Source: Marasmius tenuissimus
Taxonomy: Eukaryota; Basidiomycota; Agaricomycetes; Agaricales; Marasmiaceae
DNA length: 64,000 nucleotides
Direction: 5' to 3'
NCBI GenBank assembly: GCA_029532415.1
Contig: JAQOTA010000057.1
Location: forward strand, 310,001 to 374,000
Part shown: positions 22,401 through 34,450 of the stretch, one piece after another
Layout: every line of letters starts with the position of its first letter
How positions within the stretch are numbered: the first letter of the stretch is position 1
The notes under the pieces: model-generated
What the model was told of the DNA's origin: nothing
What the model saw: the letters and a program-made list of their open reading frames with translations, nothing else
The model's database searches: none
Position numbers and translations under genes: made by a program

Positions 22401-23132
22401 CAACCGTACCAACAACCGCTCCAGCAACAACAGGCCTCTGCGTCCGTTGAGAGTCTTCCTTATCCCGGTGGGCCAGGACGAACCGACAGTCTCCCCTATC
22501 CAGGCCCCGCGTCGGAGAGGTCTGAAAGTCTTCCTTACCCAGGCCCAGCATCCGAACGATCCGATAGCCTGCCTTACCCAGGACCAATGTCAGACAGGGC
22601 CGACAGTCTTCCGTACCCTGGCCCAGCTTCGCCACCACACAACTCGAGCACGACTTCGCTGGGTACTTATGGTGCTTCGCCTTATCCACCCCAACAACAG
22701 CAACAACAACAGTCTTCTCCACCGTCTTCGCATTCGGGACATGGTCCCTATCCATACCAGCAGCAGCAACCGGTGAGCCCTGCGGGTTCGACGACGAATT
22801 TTAGTACGGCTGGGGCTGGGGCTGGGCCTGGGACTTCGCCTACTATGGCTGCTGCTGCCGTTCCGGGTGGACCTGCTCCTGCGGGTGCGACGCCTACGAC
22901 GCCGTCTTCTGCGCATCCTTATGCTTCGTCGACGCCGTCTTGGGTGCTTCCGAAGATGGACACTAATCCACGATTCGGCGGGGGCGGCGCTGGTGGTGCT
23001 GCTGGAGGGGCAGGGGCAGGATACACGGGTTTGCAATCTCAGATGGGAGGGTTGAGTATCGCTGGAGGAGATCGAGGAGGAGATGGTTCGCAGGGTGCTG
23101 GACAAGCACCTCAGGGTCAGACTGTTGCATGA
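19485..23132 (+). CDS. HSE1: ESCRT-0 subunit Hse1 (VHS-UIM-SH3, Q-rich tail)
   Basis: Ten exons: 19485-19536, 19614-19701, 19762-19936, 20128-20248, 20304-20809, 20866-20943, 21004-21159, 21222-21294, 21355-21444 and 21502-23132, giving 989 aa, long for the family because of the tail. A VHS domain covers about residues 10-140 ([34 protein letters not shown]). A ubiquitin-interacting motif follows near 165-182 ([13 protein letters not shown]). The SH3 domain is at about 286-340 ([30 protein letters not shown]). A helical GAT-like region spans 341-450. The tail is rich in Gln, Pro and Gly and includes five tandem DSLPYPG repeats. By family, it pairs with Vps27 on endosomes to sort ubiquitinated cargo. 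Confidence 0.93.
22451..22630 (+). repeat. Tandem S-[DE]-S-L-P-Y-P-G coding repeats in Hse1
   Basis: Five tandem copies of a roughly 12-residue unit, with core SLPYPG followed by PASER or a similar linker, are encoded here. They lie between long Gln-rich runs (about 21890-22060 and 22297-22440). Confidence 0.85.
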
Positions 23133-23825
23133 GGGAGTACGGTGTTCGACGGACCATGGAAAATGATTTATGGATAGGGGTCAGTGGCAGAGAGGAACGA
23201 ATAATGTGTTTTTTTTTGTTACATAGGTTCACCTACGCGTACCTATCCCGCACATGTACTCCTTTTTCTGTCTTTGACACACGTATTTATGTATTTATTG
23301 CGATCCCTGGATGGGCGTTGTGAATGCGTAGGCAGGATCTTGGTTTTGGCTGGTGCTTGTATCGGCTGAGGCCCAAGGGGGTCTGGCCACAGCCATGGTC
23401 AGAGGAGTTACCTAATGCGTCGGCGTGCGATTCTGGACCCATATGCACCCACATCTTCGGAGGTGTTGGCTGACCATGCTGGCCTGCCATCTAAAAACAT
23501 ATTTGCATTGATATAAGTACTCAGGTACACAGTACATTTGTATAAACTGGAGAATAGAGTGTTTGATGCAATTTTGAGCTATCAAATCGTCATCAATCCT
23601 GGTCCGCAAATGGCAAGAACAACCTCGGCCCCGAGTCTCCTCTCAAGCTCTCTCTGCTATCTCCGGAATCAATAGCTGAGATAGCTGACTCCTCGCCCTT
23701 GACAAGTTGTCTTCTTCCAGTAGGAAGAGGCCGAACGAGTCACGACAAGATCCCCGTCTGTGTGCCGAGGGTATTAGAGGCGCCATGAAGCTAGTTCAAC
23801 CAAGGGTGTTTCAAGGAGTCAAATC
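23133..23825. repeat. Intergenic region holding a dispersed duplicate
   Basis: No gene is seen. Positions about 23388-23555 (gaggagttacct, atgcgt, gcgtgcgatt, aggtgt ... cagtacattt) align with about 33507-33680. Both stand beside decayed F-box sequence, so this looks like the flank of a shared segmental duplication. Confidence 0.6.
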
Positions 23826-25048
23826 TTAGCAAGTTGTATATCTCAATTTAGGGGAGTCCCGTATAATCCCGCGGAGAATCGCCAGCATGGCATTCCGGTG
23901 GGAAGCCACATCGAGATGGATGATGGAGCGAAAGTTGATAGATGCGAAGAGCAACGATAAGGAAGGATTGGTGTCCATCTCGCGAAACGCTGTGCAGTCG
24001 CATACCGTGAATGTTTCGAGAACCGGGAGCCCGTCAGCGCTGCCTCCAGGAGTGTTTAGTCGAGACTGGTCTGTATCGAGGATGCTGCTGCTCAGAGACA
24101 AGGGACGCACGTTTTTGCACGTTGGTAGGACGGGCGTCAATGTCCTTACACCTTCTCAAAGGAGCGCTGTAACGCTGAATGAGGTGAGCTGAGGCCAGGG
24201 AAGTTCCTTAGGATTAGAAACGAAGGCAGTGGTTGCGACGGCCAAATGAGGTGCTCTGCCCAGCGCCCGCCGGGGCGAATTCAACTCTTCTCTGTCCATG
24301 ATCCAACACGAAACTTCAAGGAATGGCGAGCTGAGGAAATTCCAGACCTGGAATCTCCGGAAGATCGCCCTGACGGGGGTACAAAACCACCGTCCTGGAT
24401 CGTGAAAGGTGACCAGAGAGACATCTCCACGCATTAAGATCAAATGTTGACCAGGGGAATGCGTTGGAATACCTCTTTCGAGCTAGCTAAATGTTTAGAG
24501 GGTGATTTTTGGAGTTTGCGAGATGCATTACGAGCGGGGCTTCGATCTCGTGTTGTTGGCCAGCAAATTCCACGCTGGTAGAAGACCAGAGAGCGAGGAA
24601 CCCACTCCGTGAGGTCCCTCCACCGACGACGGACTTGCGATAGGTTGGTGCATCAGGAAATTCGCCTTTCAAGCGGAGTCCGATATGCAGGGAGTATCTG
24701 TAGTCTGGAAGGCAAAGCAAAAAAAAAAAGATCCCCAAACTTCCGGCGGTTTACATCGCCAAATAGCAAAAGCAGACCATTACTATTTGACATTGCTTTG
24801 AGCAGCAGTGCTCTCTGCTTGAGAATCGCCAATTGTTGCTCGAGAACTGCGATTTCCTCGCGATGACGAAGAGATCGTTCCTCCTCATCCAACAGAGCCC
24901 TTAGATTCGAAATCTCCACAACTGAAGGATTATGGTCGGATAGAAGGAGGTCGGGGAATCTCGTTGAGAATGGTCGAGGAACAGGCCGTGTCGGTTGACC
25001 GTTCTGGCATCGGGGGCGCAAGATGGGATCAACGTGTCCCATCTCCAA
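23826..25048 (-). pseudogene. Decayed F-box gene (relic P1)
   Basis: Fragments in several frames line up with the F-box family. The N-terminal part at 25048-24780 has FPDLLLSDHNPSVVEI and a coiled coil (ALLDEEERSLRHREEIAVLEQ). After a poly-A run at about 24719-24730 comes an eroded F-box region (LPDYRYSLHIGLRL), then LALWSSTSVEFAGQQHEI and HLANSKNHPLNI. LRR-like fragments (TNPSLSLLFASINF) extend to 23826. Several stops and frame changes separate the pieces. Positions 24280-24620 are closely similar to 32980-33305. Confidence 0.75.
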
Positions 25049-26664
25049 GGCAGATGATGTATTCCGTCGTATTACGGAACTTGAGTTATGAAATATCGAA
25101 ACTGATAAGTATACCCTATAGCTAGAATGAGCTGCGCTCGAATCTCGACGAGCAACGTACTTTTAAAAGCACATACCTCTGGGTTGGCCTGTACATGTAG
25201 ACAACGAGTAGTCGAGCTGTCGACCTCTCCGTAGCGTGAGATATCTGGATGGCGAGTGCCAACAGAAGGCCAAGCTTGCTTCGATGTGCTGGCAAGATTC
25301 TGATTTGCTGAGCTTGTAGTGGTGGTGTCTGACAGCGGTGAAATGTGCAAGGGAGACGCACGCGCAACCTGGATTGCAGATCGCCGGTTTTGCCGGATTA
25401 CTGAGAGTCCCGGAGAGAGTCCCGGAAGCCAGGAGTCCGAGCCGTCCGATCGTCCGATCATCCGAGCCATCCGAGCCGGCCATGGCAAGCGCCCAGCAGC
25501 CCAGCCCAACAGGCAGGCCAGTACGGGTTGATGCAGATGCCTTTGAGATTGAACGTTAATTGATACCGACTATATTTCACGGCCTTCTACTCTATGTAAG
25601 TAGCAGATAATAGGCTTGGTAACCCACTGGGCGGCTTCAGAGTTGAGGGTAATCATTGAAACAAGTACTATTGAAATATTGACGAGCGGATAGCTGTGAT
25701 ATTCACGGTTGGTACACCGCTCAACTAAATTATTAACCAATCAAAGACTAAAATCAGACATCGCTGCAAGTCTGAATGTGCGATCCGCGTCGAGGACATC
25801 GTTGTGGAACACATCGCGATGAAGGAACGGCGCGTCGTTGTGTCGTGGGAATACTATCCCGATATAGGCAAAGCCACGTGCCCATCAGTGAGGTTTCCTC
25901 ACTCGTTGCAAACTCAAACCCAAGTGCCAGTCCTCAGGCCTCAATTTTCACTAGAAAGATTAGTCTGAGCAGTAAAAAATCACTGGGCGTCGAGTGGTGA
26001 GGCTTGAAGGACAATTTTCCACTTACATAGTAGAAGATTTTACTCCGCTCTCAGACGCGGCCCCGGCCAACAAGTCAGAAGTCTTTTAGACATAATGAAT
26101 TATACCAATTTCCCAATGTTCTTCTGGCATAAATACTACCTATATTATAGCTAGAGTAGCTAGGAGTACCTCTATATGCCTCCCACTGTCTTGTTTGGAT
26201 TTTTGAGTATTTGACTCGGAGGCTCGAATGACTGGGACACCCAGGTGACTCGTACTCTTGGTTTTCCGAACGCCAGCCCAGACCGGACCTGTCACAGCCC
26301 GAGAGTTCCCTGTCAGGTAAGGTTCGAGTGACGTACATAATTGGCCTTCAGGGTCCTGCACCCCGACCCTTCCCTGTGCAGATACTGTTCTCCCTTCGCA
26401 CTCAGGTCAGTTATAATTCCAGAGGTTCAAGGATCAGGGCAGGTACATCATATATTCAGTACGAGTACATAGTGTAGCAAATTCTAATACATCAGTGAGA
26501 TCAAGATATATTGGTAGAGTGAAGCGCGAGAGTAAGGAAGGAAGTAGCGGTACGAGGGGGCGCAGGGGTGCGTAAAAAAATGTCCAAGCTGCACCTATAC
26601 TCTGGGCTCCAGGCTGCATCCTCCATCGACACCGCTGCCGTTTCAACTGGGCTCCTCCTTTCAA
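25049..26664. other. Gene-free intergenic region
   Basis: About 1.6 kb without a supportable gene. A short imperfect repeat based on ccgagcc/ccgatc lies at about 25437-25480. It is moderately AT-rich near 25560-25760. Confidence 0.55.
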
Positions 26665-29600
26665 CTAAGCTCCTCCAGCGCCGCTTCTGTTCGGAGGCAC
26701 CCCCGCGAATGCTGAAGAGATGAGTGCCTGCAGATACTGGGGTGGTAACCTCCACAGCACTTCGAGGGACAGCTCCGGTAGCTGCCCAGGTTGAAGTACC
26801 ACTGGCGCCATTGCGAGCTGCGCATTGGGAATGAACTGGGGTGGTGCACTCATCATTGGGAGTGGGCTTGAGAGGGGATTTTCAAATGCGGCATTTCTCT
26901 GAGGAGTGGGCGCAGCGGGGTTTGAAGCTGGGGCACTGGGTAGCACCGTACTGGCAGTACCTTTGGGGGCTTGCAGGGCGTTGGAGGAGGTTGCATTGTT
27001 CGAAGGTACAGGGCAAGGCTTTGGGATGCTGCTGGAGCTCGCACTGGTAGGACCCGCAGTGTTGCCCTTGCAGAGTCGCACTGGTGCGGCGGCAGACGTG
27101 GTGACAGTGCCGCTTTGCCTGGCAGCGGGAGGGCGAGTGGAGGAGTTGGTCGAGCTTGCCAGAGAGGGCATAGGTGAGATGGGTGCTGCAACGTTAGTAC
27201 CCTTGCTTGTAACAACCAGAACTGGGGGCTGGTGCTGGGCCATTGGTTGGGGATTGACCTGGGCTGAGGACATTGTGGTGGGAGCGGTAACCTTGCTGGT
27301 GGCAGCTGGAACGACAGGTCGAGGGAGAGTCATCGGCTGGAAGTCAGCATCGGCAGTGGTGATGATGCTTGAGCTTGAGCTGGCTTGCTGTCCTCGAAGG
27401 CCTAAGGAAGCATTGAGCAATGTAACTATCACGTAGACAAGACTTTCAACTTACAATTGATGTTGCTGTATGACGTGAAGCCGGAGCCCCAACCTTGTTC
27501 TGAGGTGTTTGCACTTGGGGTGGGCTTGACTCGCTTCGCACTTGCCTCGTTGCTTACTTCCTCCTTCGACGGAGAGTCTTTGCGCTTGTTCCTGGCAGCT
27601 ACGTGGCTTAGTTAGCTTACAAGTGCAGTGATCAAGATCAAGGATATATGGCTTACCTTTAGGAGTGGTATCGTTGGTATCAACGGCTGGTGCTTTTCCT
27701 TTCCCCTTGCGAGATACCACGTTCTTCTCCTTGCGCTTGACTGAATTGTGTCGTCAGCGAACAGAATATCCAGAAATAAGACCTCATCACTTACGTTTAC
27801 TGGGGCTGGCATTGCTGTACATGTCGTCGGATGCAGCATTGACTGCATTGTCCAGCCCATACATGTCTTCATTGTCGTTGTCTTGAGCCAGCTGGTCGGT
27901 ATTGTCGTTGTCTTGGGCTGATTCCAGGTTGAAGGAAACACTGGGGGCAGACCGCGCTGATCTATGTGGGGCATAGGACTGGGATGGTGTAGGCGTGGTT
28001 CCTTCAGCTGAGTCAGAGTCGTTGAGAGAATCGTGTCGATGGATGCTGCAAGAAGGGGCATGTCGTGTCTACAAACAAGGGCCATCATTCCGTTCTCATC
28101 GAACCTCTTGCTCGATGCCTGCTCCTTGTCACCCTTTGCAGCCTTGTAAGACTCCGAGTCCGCATCAACAACCTTGTCTGGAACAACGGGATTGCGGGGC
28201 TTGGGAGGTTTTTTGCACGCCTCTTCTATCCGAAGCCCAACGGCATCAACAAACTCCTTGTCAAGGAAATGGTATGAGTCGTAGAACTCAACTCCATCTC
28301 CTCCTGACTTGAGATGATGATGATGAAAGTTCCCGTCGAGAGCGATGTGAATGTCTCTGCTGCTATCGGATGAATCATATTAAGTAGGGTTTTGTTGAAT
28401 TGCAACGTTGGCCACTCACTTTTGGAAGGACTCGCCGAATTGTTTCCCACCAAAACAGGCCGGACAGAGCCTTTGGAGATAACCAGCACATTGGCCTGGC
28501 GCTAGAGGTTGCGCTGCCACTTCTTCACTCTCCATTGCTGTCACAGGCTGGTTCGAACCCTCCGACTGCGTGTTGGCGTGCGGGACCGTGGCCAACTGAG
28601 GAGTAGACGCTATGGAAAGCGCATTCGAGGTCGTATGAGTGGATGTGATGGAGGAGATGGTGTTGGGGAGTTGAGGGAGCCTGCTTTTTGTATTCTTGAG
28701 GCAATCATTGAGGTGCCGGTCAATGTTGTTCCTCAGCATATCATACCACTCAAGCGAATGTCCAAGGGCACATCGCAATGGGTCAGTGGGGGCCATTCCC
28801 TAGAAAACTCGTCAGTCCATGATTACTCAGAGGTCTGACAAGGAAATAAAGTGTACCGCAGAGTCGAGTAATTGAAAGCCACATTGCCTATAGGCTGTTT
28901 TGAGCGCTGCGGCCAGTGATGTAACGGCGTCCAAAGAATGTTCACAGAGGGCTTGATAGAGGTCGAGAAGTTCTATGGCGACGGCCATGCGATGTTGTGA
29001 AGGCGACGTCGGAAAAAACCCATGGAGAACCAGGGTTTGGGCCAGTGTTTGACAAGAACACAACTTGAAGGTTTGAATACGGTGGTCTGTCAAGTTTCTA
29101 GAGGTTCAGAGACAGAATTGAAAGGAGAGAAAGAGAAACACACGGTCAACATGATACACATGTACTTCACTGTCCACTACAATGCACTCTCCACTGCACT
29201 GGTGCGCCGGCGTCGTCATATTTTCGATGCTCTTCCCTATCATGCGCTCCTTATACTGCAGATATACTGCTTTGAGAGTGGGTAGCAACGTTTTCCATCT
29301 CTGGATAATCCCCTCTGCCTCTTCTGCAGCTGTCCTGACCTTCCTCAGTTTTCTTGGCTTGGGCTTGGGCTTCCGGCGCGCTTTTGGCGTTTTTGTAGCT
29401 GAGGGTGATGAGAACGGAGCAATATCGTACTCTGGAAATAGCATGAGCTGTGTGGGGGATGCGTTGAGAGAAGGGATATGTGTTTTCTTCGAGGGTGTAG
29501 TCGGTGTTGTGGGTGCAGTGGATGGACCAGCGAGCATAGGCGAGTCTAGCACGCCATCGCGATCCATAGAAGACGGAGAAGTGCCGGCTCTATGGTCCTG

Positions 29601-29801
29601 AGAGCTTGAGAGCATACTGGGAGTGGCAGAAGGCGAAGGTGGTGCGGGTGGTACGTTTTTGAGTGCAGCAATCTTTTTCCGGAGGAATTCTTTCCGCTTG
29701 GCGTGAAAATCGAGGGTCACTAGAGACACATTAGCCTTCGAGCGCTTCCTTGGACTTATTGCAAGCCGTCCTAGTGAAATAATTCTCGGTCGTCGCTGCA
29801 T
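26665..29801 (-). CDS. KDZ-transposase N-terminal region joined to a low-complexity protein
   Basis: Start ATG 29801. Exons 29801-29144, 29086-28857, 28799-28420 and about 28362-28030 encode the region found before the core of Kyakuja-Dileera-Zisupton transposases: a basic start, a CSCQTLAQTLVLHGFFPTSP block, CPACFG, DIHIALDGNFHHHH, and MMALVCRHDMPLL. Where KDZ proteins continue into the transposase core, the similarity stops. An acidic Ser/Asp-rich frame (DSDSAEGTTPTPSQ) takes over at about 28050-28020, apparently by a frame change. Downstream exons ending at 27795, then 27740-27657, 27598-27455 and 27401-26665, add Lys-rich nuclear-like stretches and a Pro/Ser/Ala-rich end. Without the catalytic core it is not an active transposase; either a decayed element or a domesticated fusion. 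Confidence 0.65.
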
Positions 29802-30502
29802 TGAAGAGAAGGGTGCGAGGGTGGATGGAGGTGATGGTGAGATTTCTCGCGTTTGGCGCGTTTAGGACGGATAGACGACGTTCGATGCTTATGACACGTT
29901 CGGGCAGACGGTATACAGCGAAATAAAGATATATTGATGAAGGTGCACGGTGGTGGAAGGATGGAAAGAGGTTTGGTCTATCATTACGGCAATCGGAGAA
30001 AGGCCTTCAAGGCTAATTCTGGATGTACATCAAACGTGACCTTATAGGGATTGATCCGCCTGTCACAACTCCTGCCTAAGGTGCCGAACGCTCTTGGATT
30101 ACTGGATGGACTGATTCGGGTTCCGGGCCGATTTGACGAGGGGCCGAGTGTTCTTCAATTTCGACCTTGACCTTAACTTTGACGACCCTCTTCAACGTTG
30201 TACTTATGTTCAACGCTCTTCAAATCTTCAAGAAATTCGGCAGAAACCTCAAGTAGAATAAGATGGGCCGTGTCAATTACGTGCCATAAAACATCAGGTT
30301 CAGTTTCGCAGCGACACTAACGCGCTGTTTATCCCCACTGGCGCGATGGGAGATATAAGTCATTGATGGTGAAGGCTGCGGAAATAAAGGGGACGGCCTT
30401 GGAGCACGGTGGACTGGTATGTAGTATCGCCTTGCAGTGTCAGATATAACGCATCTTCTACCCCACTACTGTACCAGACCTTGCTATTCTGCGATTTCTC
30501 GA
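29802..30502. promoter_or_regulatory. Divergent region upstream of FSHVEG copy C
   Basis: About 700 bases between the KDZ-derived gene and copy C. From about 30310 to 30502 it matches the upstream region of copy B, including a gatataagtcattgatgg block that may contain a TATA-like element. No gene is seen. Confidence 0.5.
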
Positions 30503-32500
30503 ATGTCTCAGTTCTTTCGAAACTCACGAAGCCTCACGGTTTCTGATAGCAGCTTCAGCCATGTTGAAGGAAGTCAGTACATCTACACGGGTCCGGCCTA
30601 TGTCATCCAGAGGCGGTCGAAAAAATACTCCAAACATGGCGAGGTACCTTGGTATTTCAGGCTCAAAAGTCATATTCTGATCTCACGATGACCATTCAGG
30701 TTCGCATGCTGAAGCGTGGCGACATCTGTAAGCTTCGCGATATCCATATCGATAAATATCAGAATCGTTACTGGTGGAGGAAAGGGCGGAACGTTGACAA
30801 GACATTTTGCGTAGCCGAACTTGACGGAAGGGGGGGTAGGTTGTTTACAGTGGTGTCGTATACGGGAGCAGAGGCTCGGAAGGTGTGTTCCGCCACCTAG
30901 TGTCGGAGTACACCAAGACCCACTCACCAGTATTCGCAGGAATTTGAAGAAGATCTTCGGAAATACTTGGCTTCGGTGTAAGTTCAATTGAGAATCGTGA
31001 TTACTGCCGGCACTCAAGTCTTCACAGGACCTCCAATGCCCTCCAAGTGTTTGCCATCGACGCTGGAAGAATCCCGTCACTCATTTTCTGGAACGGTATC
31101 GATTGTATCTATGCTGGTTGAGTCGAGCTAATTTCTTTCTGTAGAGCTTGTCCCAGTTGCACATTTTGAGAAGGCTGTGGGCATCTTGGCCCAGATGTAT
31201 CTCTTGAACGTGTGTGTGAGTACCCAAGCCAGTCATTCGGATACAGTGCCTAAACAATGTGGTCAAATAGAGACAGCTGAACTGCGACGGATCCGAGCTA
31301 TGGCTGGATACCGCCAGAGGAGTATTGTGTTGTGGCCCAGCAGGACCAGATCCGGATCTTCCTTGGAGGGGCTTGGGGATTAAGAATCTACCTTTGACCT
31401 TTGATCTTCTTGAGGAGGACAACCTGTTGCGTTTGCTGTCGAATTACAATTCAAAGCAGGTCGACCTCGCATTCATGAAGGCGGTATATAGCATGCGCCA
31501 ATTGGGTGTGATCGAAGGGGCGGCGTCGCAGCCTCCAAATGTGGTTCACGCTCTCACCGATGCGCCCATTGCTGTTGCCAGTCATTGTTGGAAGCACCCG
31601 AGCGATTTCTTTTCGAATCGCAGATTCCTTGAAAATGGGCTTACAAGGTGAGCGTCTGGCAGATCACTGTTAGTACCTACCTTACAGATTTCCGCTTTAG
31701 GTTTACTATCGTTGATAATGGATATCCGCTGTGCCTGGACTTGAATTGGGACGCAGGAGAGGCCTGGTTATCGCAAGCTTCTAACATCTTCCATTCTCGT
31801 CAAATTTCCTTCGAAGATGATCTGAGTTGCTACCGTATGTCGTTGCCTTGCACCCTCTCTCTTCACCTACTAAACGTTCTCAGAGCTCTTCCGGATGCCC
31901 GCGTGGCTCAGAAGTGAGACTGATCAGCCTCGGGTCGCATGTAAACATCCGATCTATCTCTTCGTTCGTCATCCTCCCGACCTGCTCAATTGCGACGCCT
32001 CTTCCTTATGTTTCTGGTCGTCTCGAGAGGACGGACTATCTCCTCTCCCCACTAGCACGTGTCTCGACCTCGGCCTACCCGTAGCGTTTGTCCTCAAAGC
32101 TGATGCCGGGTTTTCCCACTCTTGGCCCAGTGAAGCGTATAAACTCATCGATCGATATCAACTCGCCCGAGGTTTCGACCCGACCACAAGCGATTTTGCT
32201 CGGCACCTTGGGTATCACAACATCTTTCAACCTATAGATGACTCTATTCGGTTTCAAGAGGTTGAACAAGGTCTGCCTCTATTATCATTTTGCATTTCAC
32301 ATAGCCTGAATCTTTCGTTTGTAGAGTCGGACCCCGGACGTCGATCTCAAGGTAAAGTCTCGTCGGCCTGTGCACCTCCAAATCGGCCCTCTCAAACATC
32401 TTTAGGATGCAAAACCTACACAAGCTTCTGGTCTTCTATAACTGCTCCGTTCTCATCGACAGTTGCGGATAACTCGGACATTCTCACCGTTGGGTTTTAA
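30503..32500 (+). CDS. FSHVEG-family protein, copy C (intact, unknown function)
   Basis: Nine exons: 30503-30643, 30700-30882, 30940-30977, 31028-31095, 31145-31209, 31271-31647, 31701-31834, 31884-32270 and 32325-32500, giving 522 aa. Order of conserved blocks: N-terminal MSQFFRNSRSLTVSDSSF then SHVEGSQYIYTG; KRGDICKLRDIH and NVDKTFCVAELDG ... RLFTVVSY; SLIFWNGELVPVAHFE; LDTARGVLCCGPAGPDPDLP; LEEDNLLRLL ... ENGLTR; DAGEAWLSQASNIF; ISFEDDLSCY; PIYLFVRHPP; RGFDPTTSDFARHLGY. There is no signal peptide or membrane helix. The exon 5 donor is assigned to gtgtgt; at the site used in copies B and D the donor is not conserved. I do not recognise a named domain. The N-terminal motif resembles short motifs at the N-termini of some agaricomycete NLR-like proteins (inference). 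Confidence 0.75.
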
Positions 32501-33850
32501 TTTTTGGGTGTCAGGATATTTTAGGACTGATGATATGCATCTCATCGCCGCTGGGAATCGGACTGTCGTGGTTCTATCGTTCAAAGGTTTCCTATCAACT
32601 TGGTACACACCTCATTTCCATACAGCGACTGTAGAGCATACTACTATACTAACTTAACAATGAGACGCACTCAGAATACCCCGGTTATACTTTTTTTCTG
32701 AACCAAAGATTCCAACTCTACCAGAACACCCTCAAAGTCCTGGAATATCCTCCCTCATTAGCTCTTCCATCTTCTTTTTTACGCCAGCCGAGAGCTCAAC
32801 AACCTTGGGACGGCCAACCTTAACACCACTAGTGATGCAGCGAGTCGATTCAGTTACAGCACGACTTCAATCTATCACACCACGTGGAATGGTTCCCGGC
32901 TTGGCCGTTACATAGGCTGTGGAAGGCGGAGCGTTTCCTCTCAGGTTCTGGATTGCCGCCAGTGCTTGCATCCATCTTCGTCCTCCGTCATGATCCACCA
33001 CGAAACTTCAGGGAATGGCGAGCCGAGGAAACAACAGACCTGGAATCTCCGGAAGACCGTCCTGAATTATGAAAGATGACCAGAGAGACATCTCCACGCA
33101 TTAAGATCGACCGGGGGTATGCGCTGGAATACCCCTTCCGAGCTAGCTGAATGTTTAGAGGGTGATTTTTGGGGTTTGCGAGATGCATGCCGAGCGGGAC
33201 TTCGATCTCGTGTTGTTGGCCAACGAATTCCGCACTGATGGAAGACCACAGAGCGGGGAACCCGTTTGTGAAGTCCCTCCACCGACGACAGGCTAGCGAC
33301 AGGGTGATAATCTATAACTGCTCCGTTCTCATCGATAGTTGCGGACAACTCGGATATTCCCACTGTTGGTTTTTAGTTCTTGGGTGCTGGGATGTATGAC
33401 TGATAATATGCCGCTGGGAATCGGGCTGTCGTGGTTTCTCTTTATTGCGCTTCTATGCTAGCACTGCCAGCATGTGGGCTGAAGGGTCCGGTTGCAGGTA
33501 TTACCAGGCCTAGAGGAGTTACCTTGATGCGTAGGCATGCGTGCGATTTTGGACCTATAGACACCTACGAAGGTGTGGGTGTCTGTTTAAGCAGCGTCAG
33601 ATGGCTTTCCCGGTCTACCATGAGAACGGGGCAGTTATGTTGATATCAATGTTTATCCATACGCAGTACATTTGGATAAAATAGAAAAGTAATAGTAACA
33701 CTAAAACGTTCATCACCTATCATACTTGCGTGGAACGGTCCCCGACTTGGCCGTTTTATACTAGGCTGCGGCAGGCTGAGTGTTCCCTCTCCATCCGCGG
33801 TTGAGTCGCGAAGGTTGCATCTACTTATCTTCGCCCTACGTCACTTACGC
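32433..33850. repeat. Imperfect tandem duplication of about 0.85 kb
   Basis: Sequence from about 32433 (tataactgctccgttctcatcga ... gttgcgga) recurs from about 33311. Sequence around 32872-32990 (gtggaa.ggt.cccg.cttggccgtt) recurs at about 33712-33850. The first copy overlaps the last exon of copy C and includes the F-box relic; the second copy is eroded. Confidence 0.65.
32690..33310 (-). pseudogene. F-box gene relic (P2), tail-to-tail with FSHVEG copy C
   Basis: Read on the minus strand, 32820-32710 is a degraded copy of the tail of the F-box gene at 13790-15616: the reverse complement matches GRPKVVELPADVKRRMEEL and the following region. Positions 33305-32980 match relic P1 (WSS.SAEFVGQQHEI, HLANPKNHPLNIQLARK). 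The N-terminal half and coiled coil are absent, and stops are frequent. Confidence 0.75.
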
Positions 33851-34450
33851 CGAACCCCAAAATGCCCTCGGGTAGCAGTCCGCGGCGTATCCTGTACTGA
33901 TTTATTACCAGATAGGTCCCTTCGACCTGTTTCATGACACCATCGACCATGCTCTGAGTCACGATAGGTGGACTGATAAAATGGTGCCTCTGATGATGTC
34001 GATGAGGCCCATGGTGATCACTCCGGCTGCAGTGTGAGTTCGCCGGGACACGGGGGGTTCCCTGAGCTTTCTGGCCTTCTGATCACCCCAAGTATTCCGG
34101 GCTCCATCATCCACGCGATTCATGACTTTCAGTACCCTCCAACGCCTGCTTCCTCACGTTCATGATTCATCACCAACCTCTGTCGAAGAGATACAGGGGC
34201 TGACTTTCTCCATCACCGAGTGATAGTCTCTTTGAATAGGTTGCCAACGATTTGCATCCGATACTAGCACAGTCAGCGTCACATCTATCGGGACGGACAT
34301 ATGTATGTCTTTCCTTACGATACTCTAGGCTTCACGACATGCTGACCCTTGGTTATTGGGGGTATCATTATTCTAGGTACATTTTAATATCCAGAAGAGG
34401 CAATATGACTATAATCGTAAACGCAGACAAGAAAGTTCGTGTGGGGGGTA
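33851..34450. other. Gene-free intergenic region
   Basis: 600 bases between the tandem duplication and the 3' end of the hydrolase gene. No gene or clear repeat is seen. Confidence 0.5.

Noticed and set aside
22300..23105. Long minus-strand and alternative-frame ORFs opposite Hse1
   Set aside because: They are shadows of the Gln/Pro-rich repeats; the plus-strand frame continues the VHS-SH3 protein without break.
28024..28062. 31-nt GT-AG intron to explain the frame change in the KDZ-derived gene
   Set aside because: Too short compared with the 46-81 nt introns elsewhere, and removing it does not give the needed frame.
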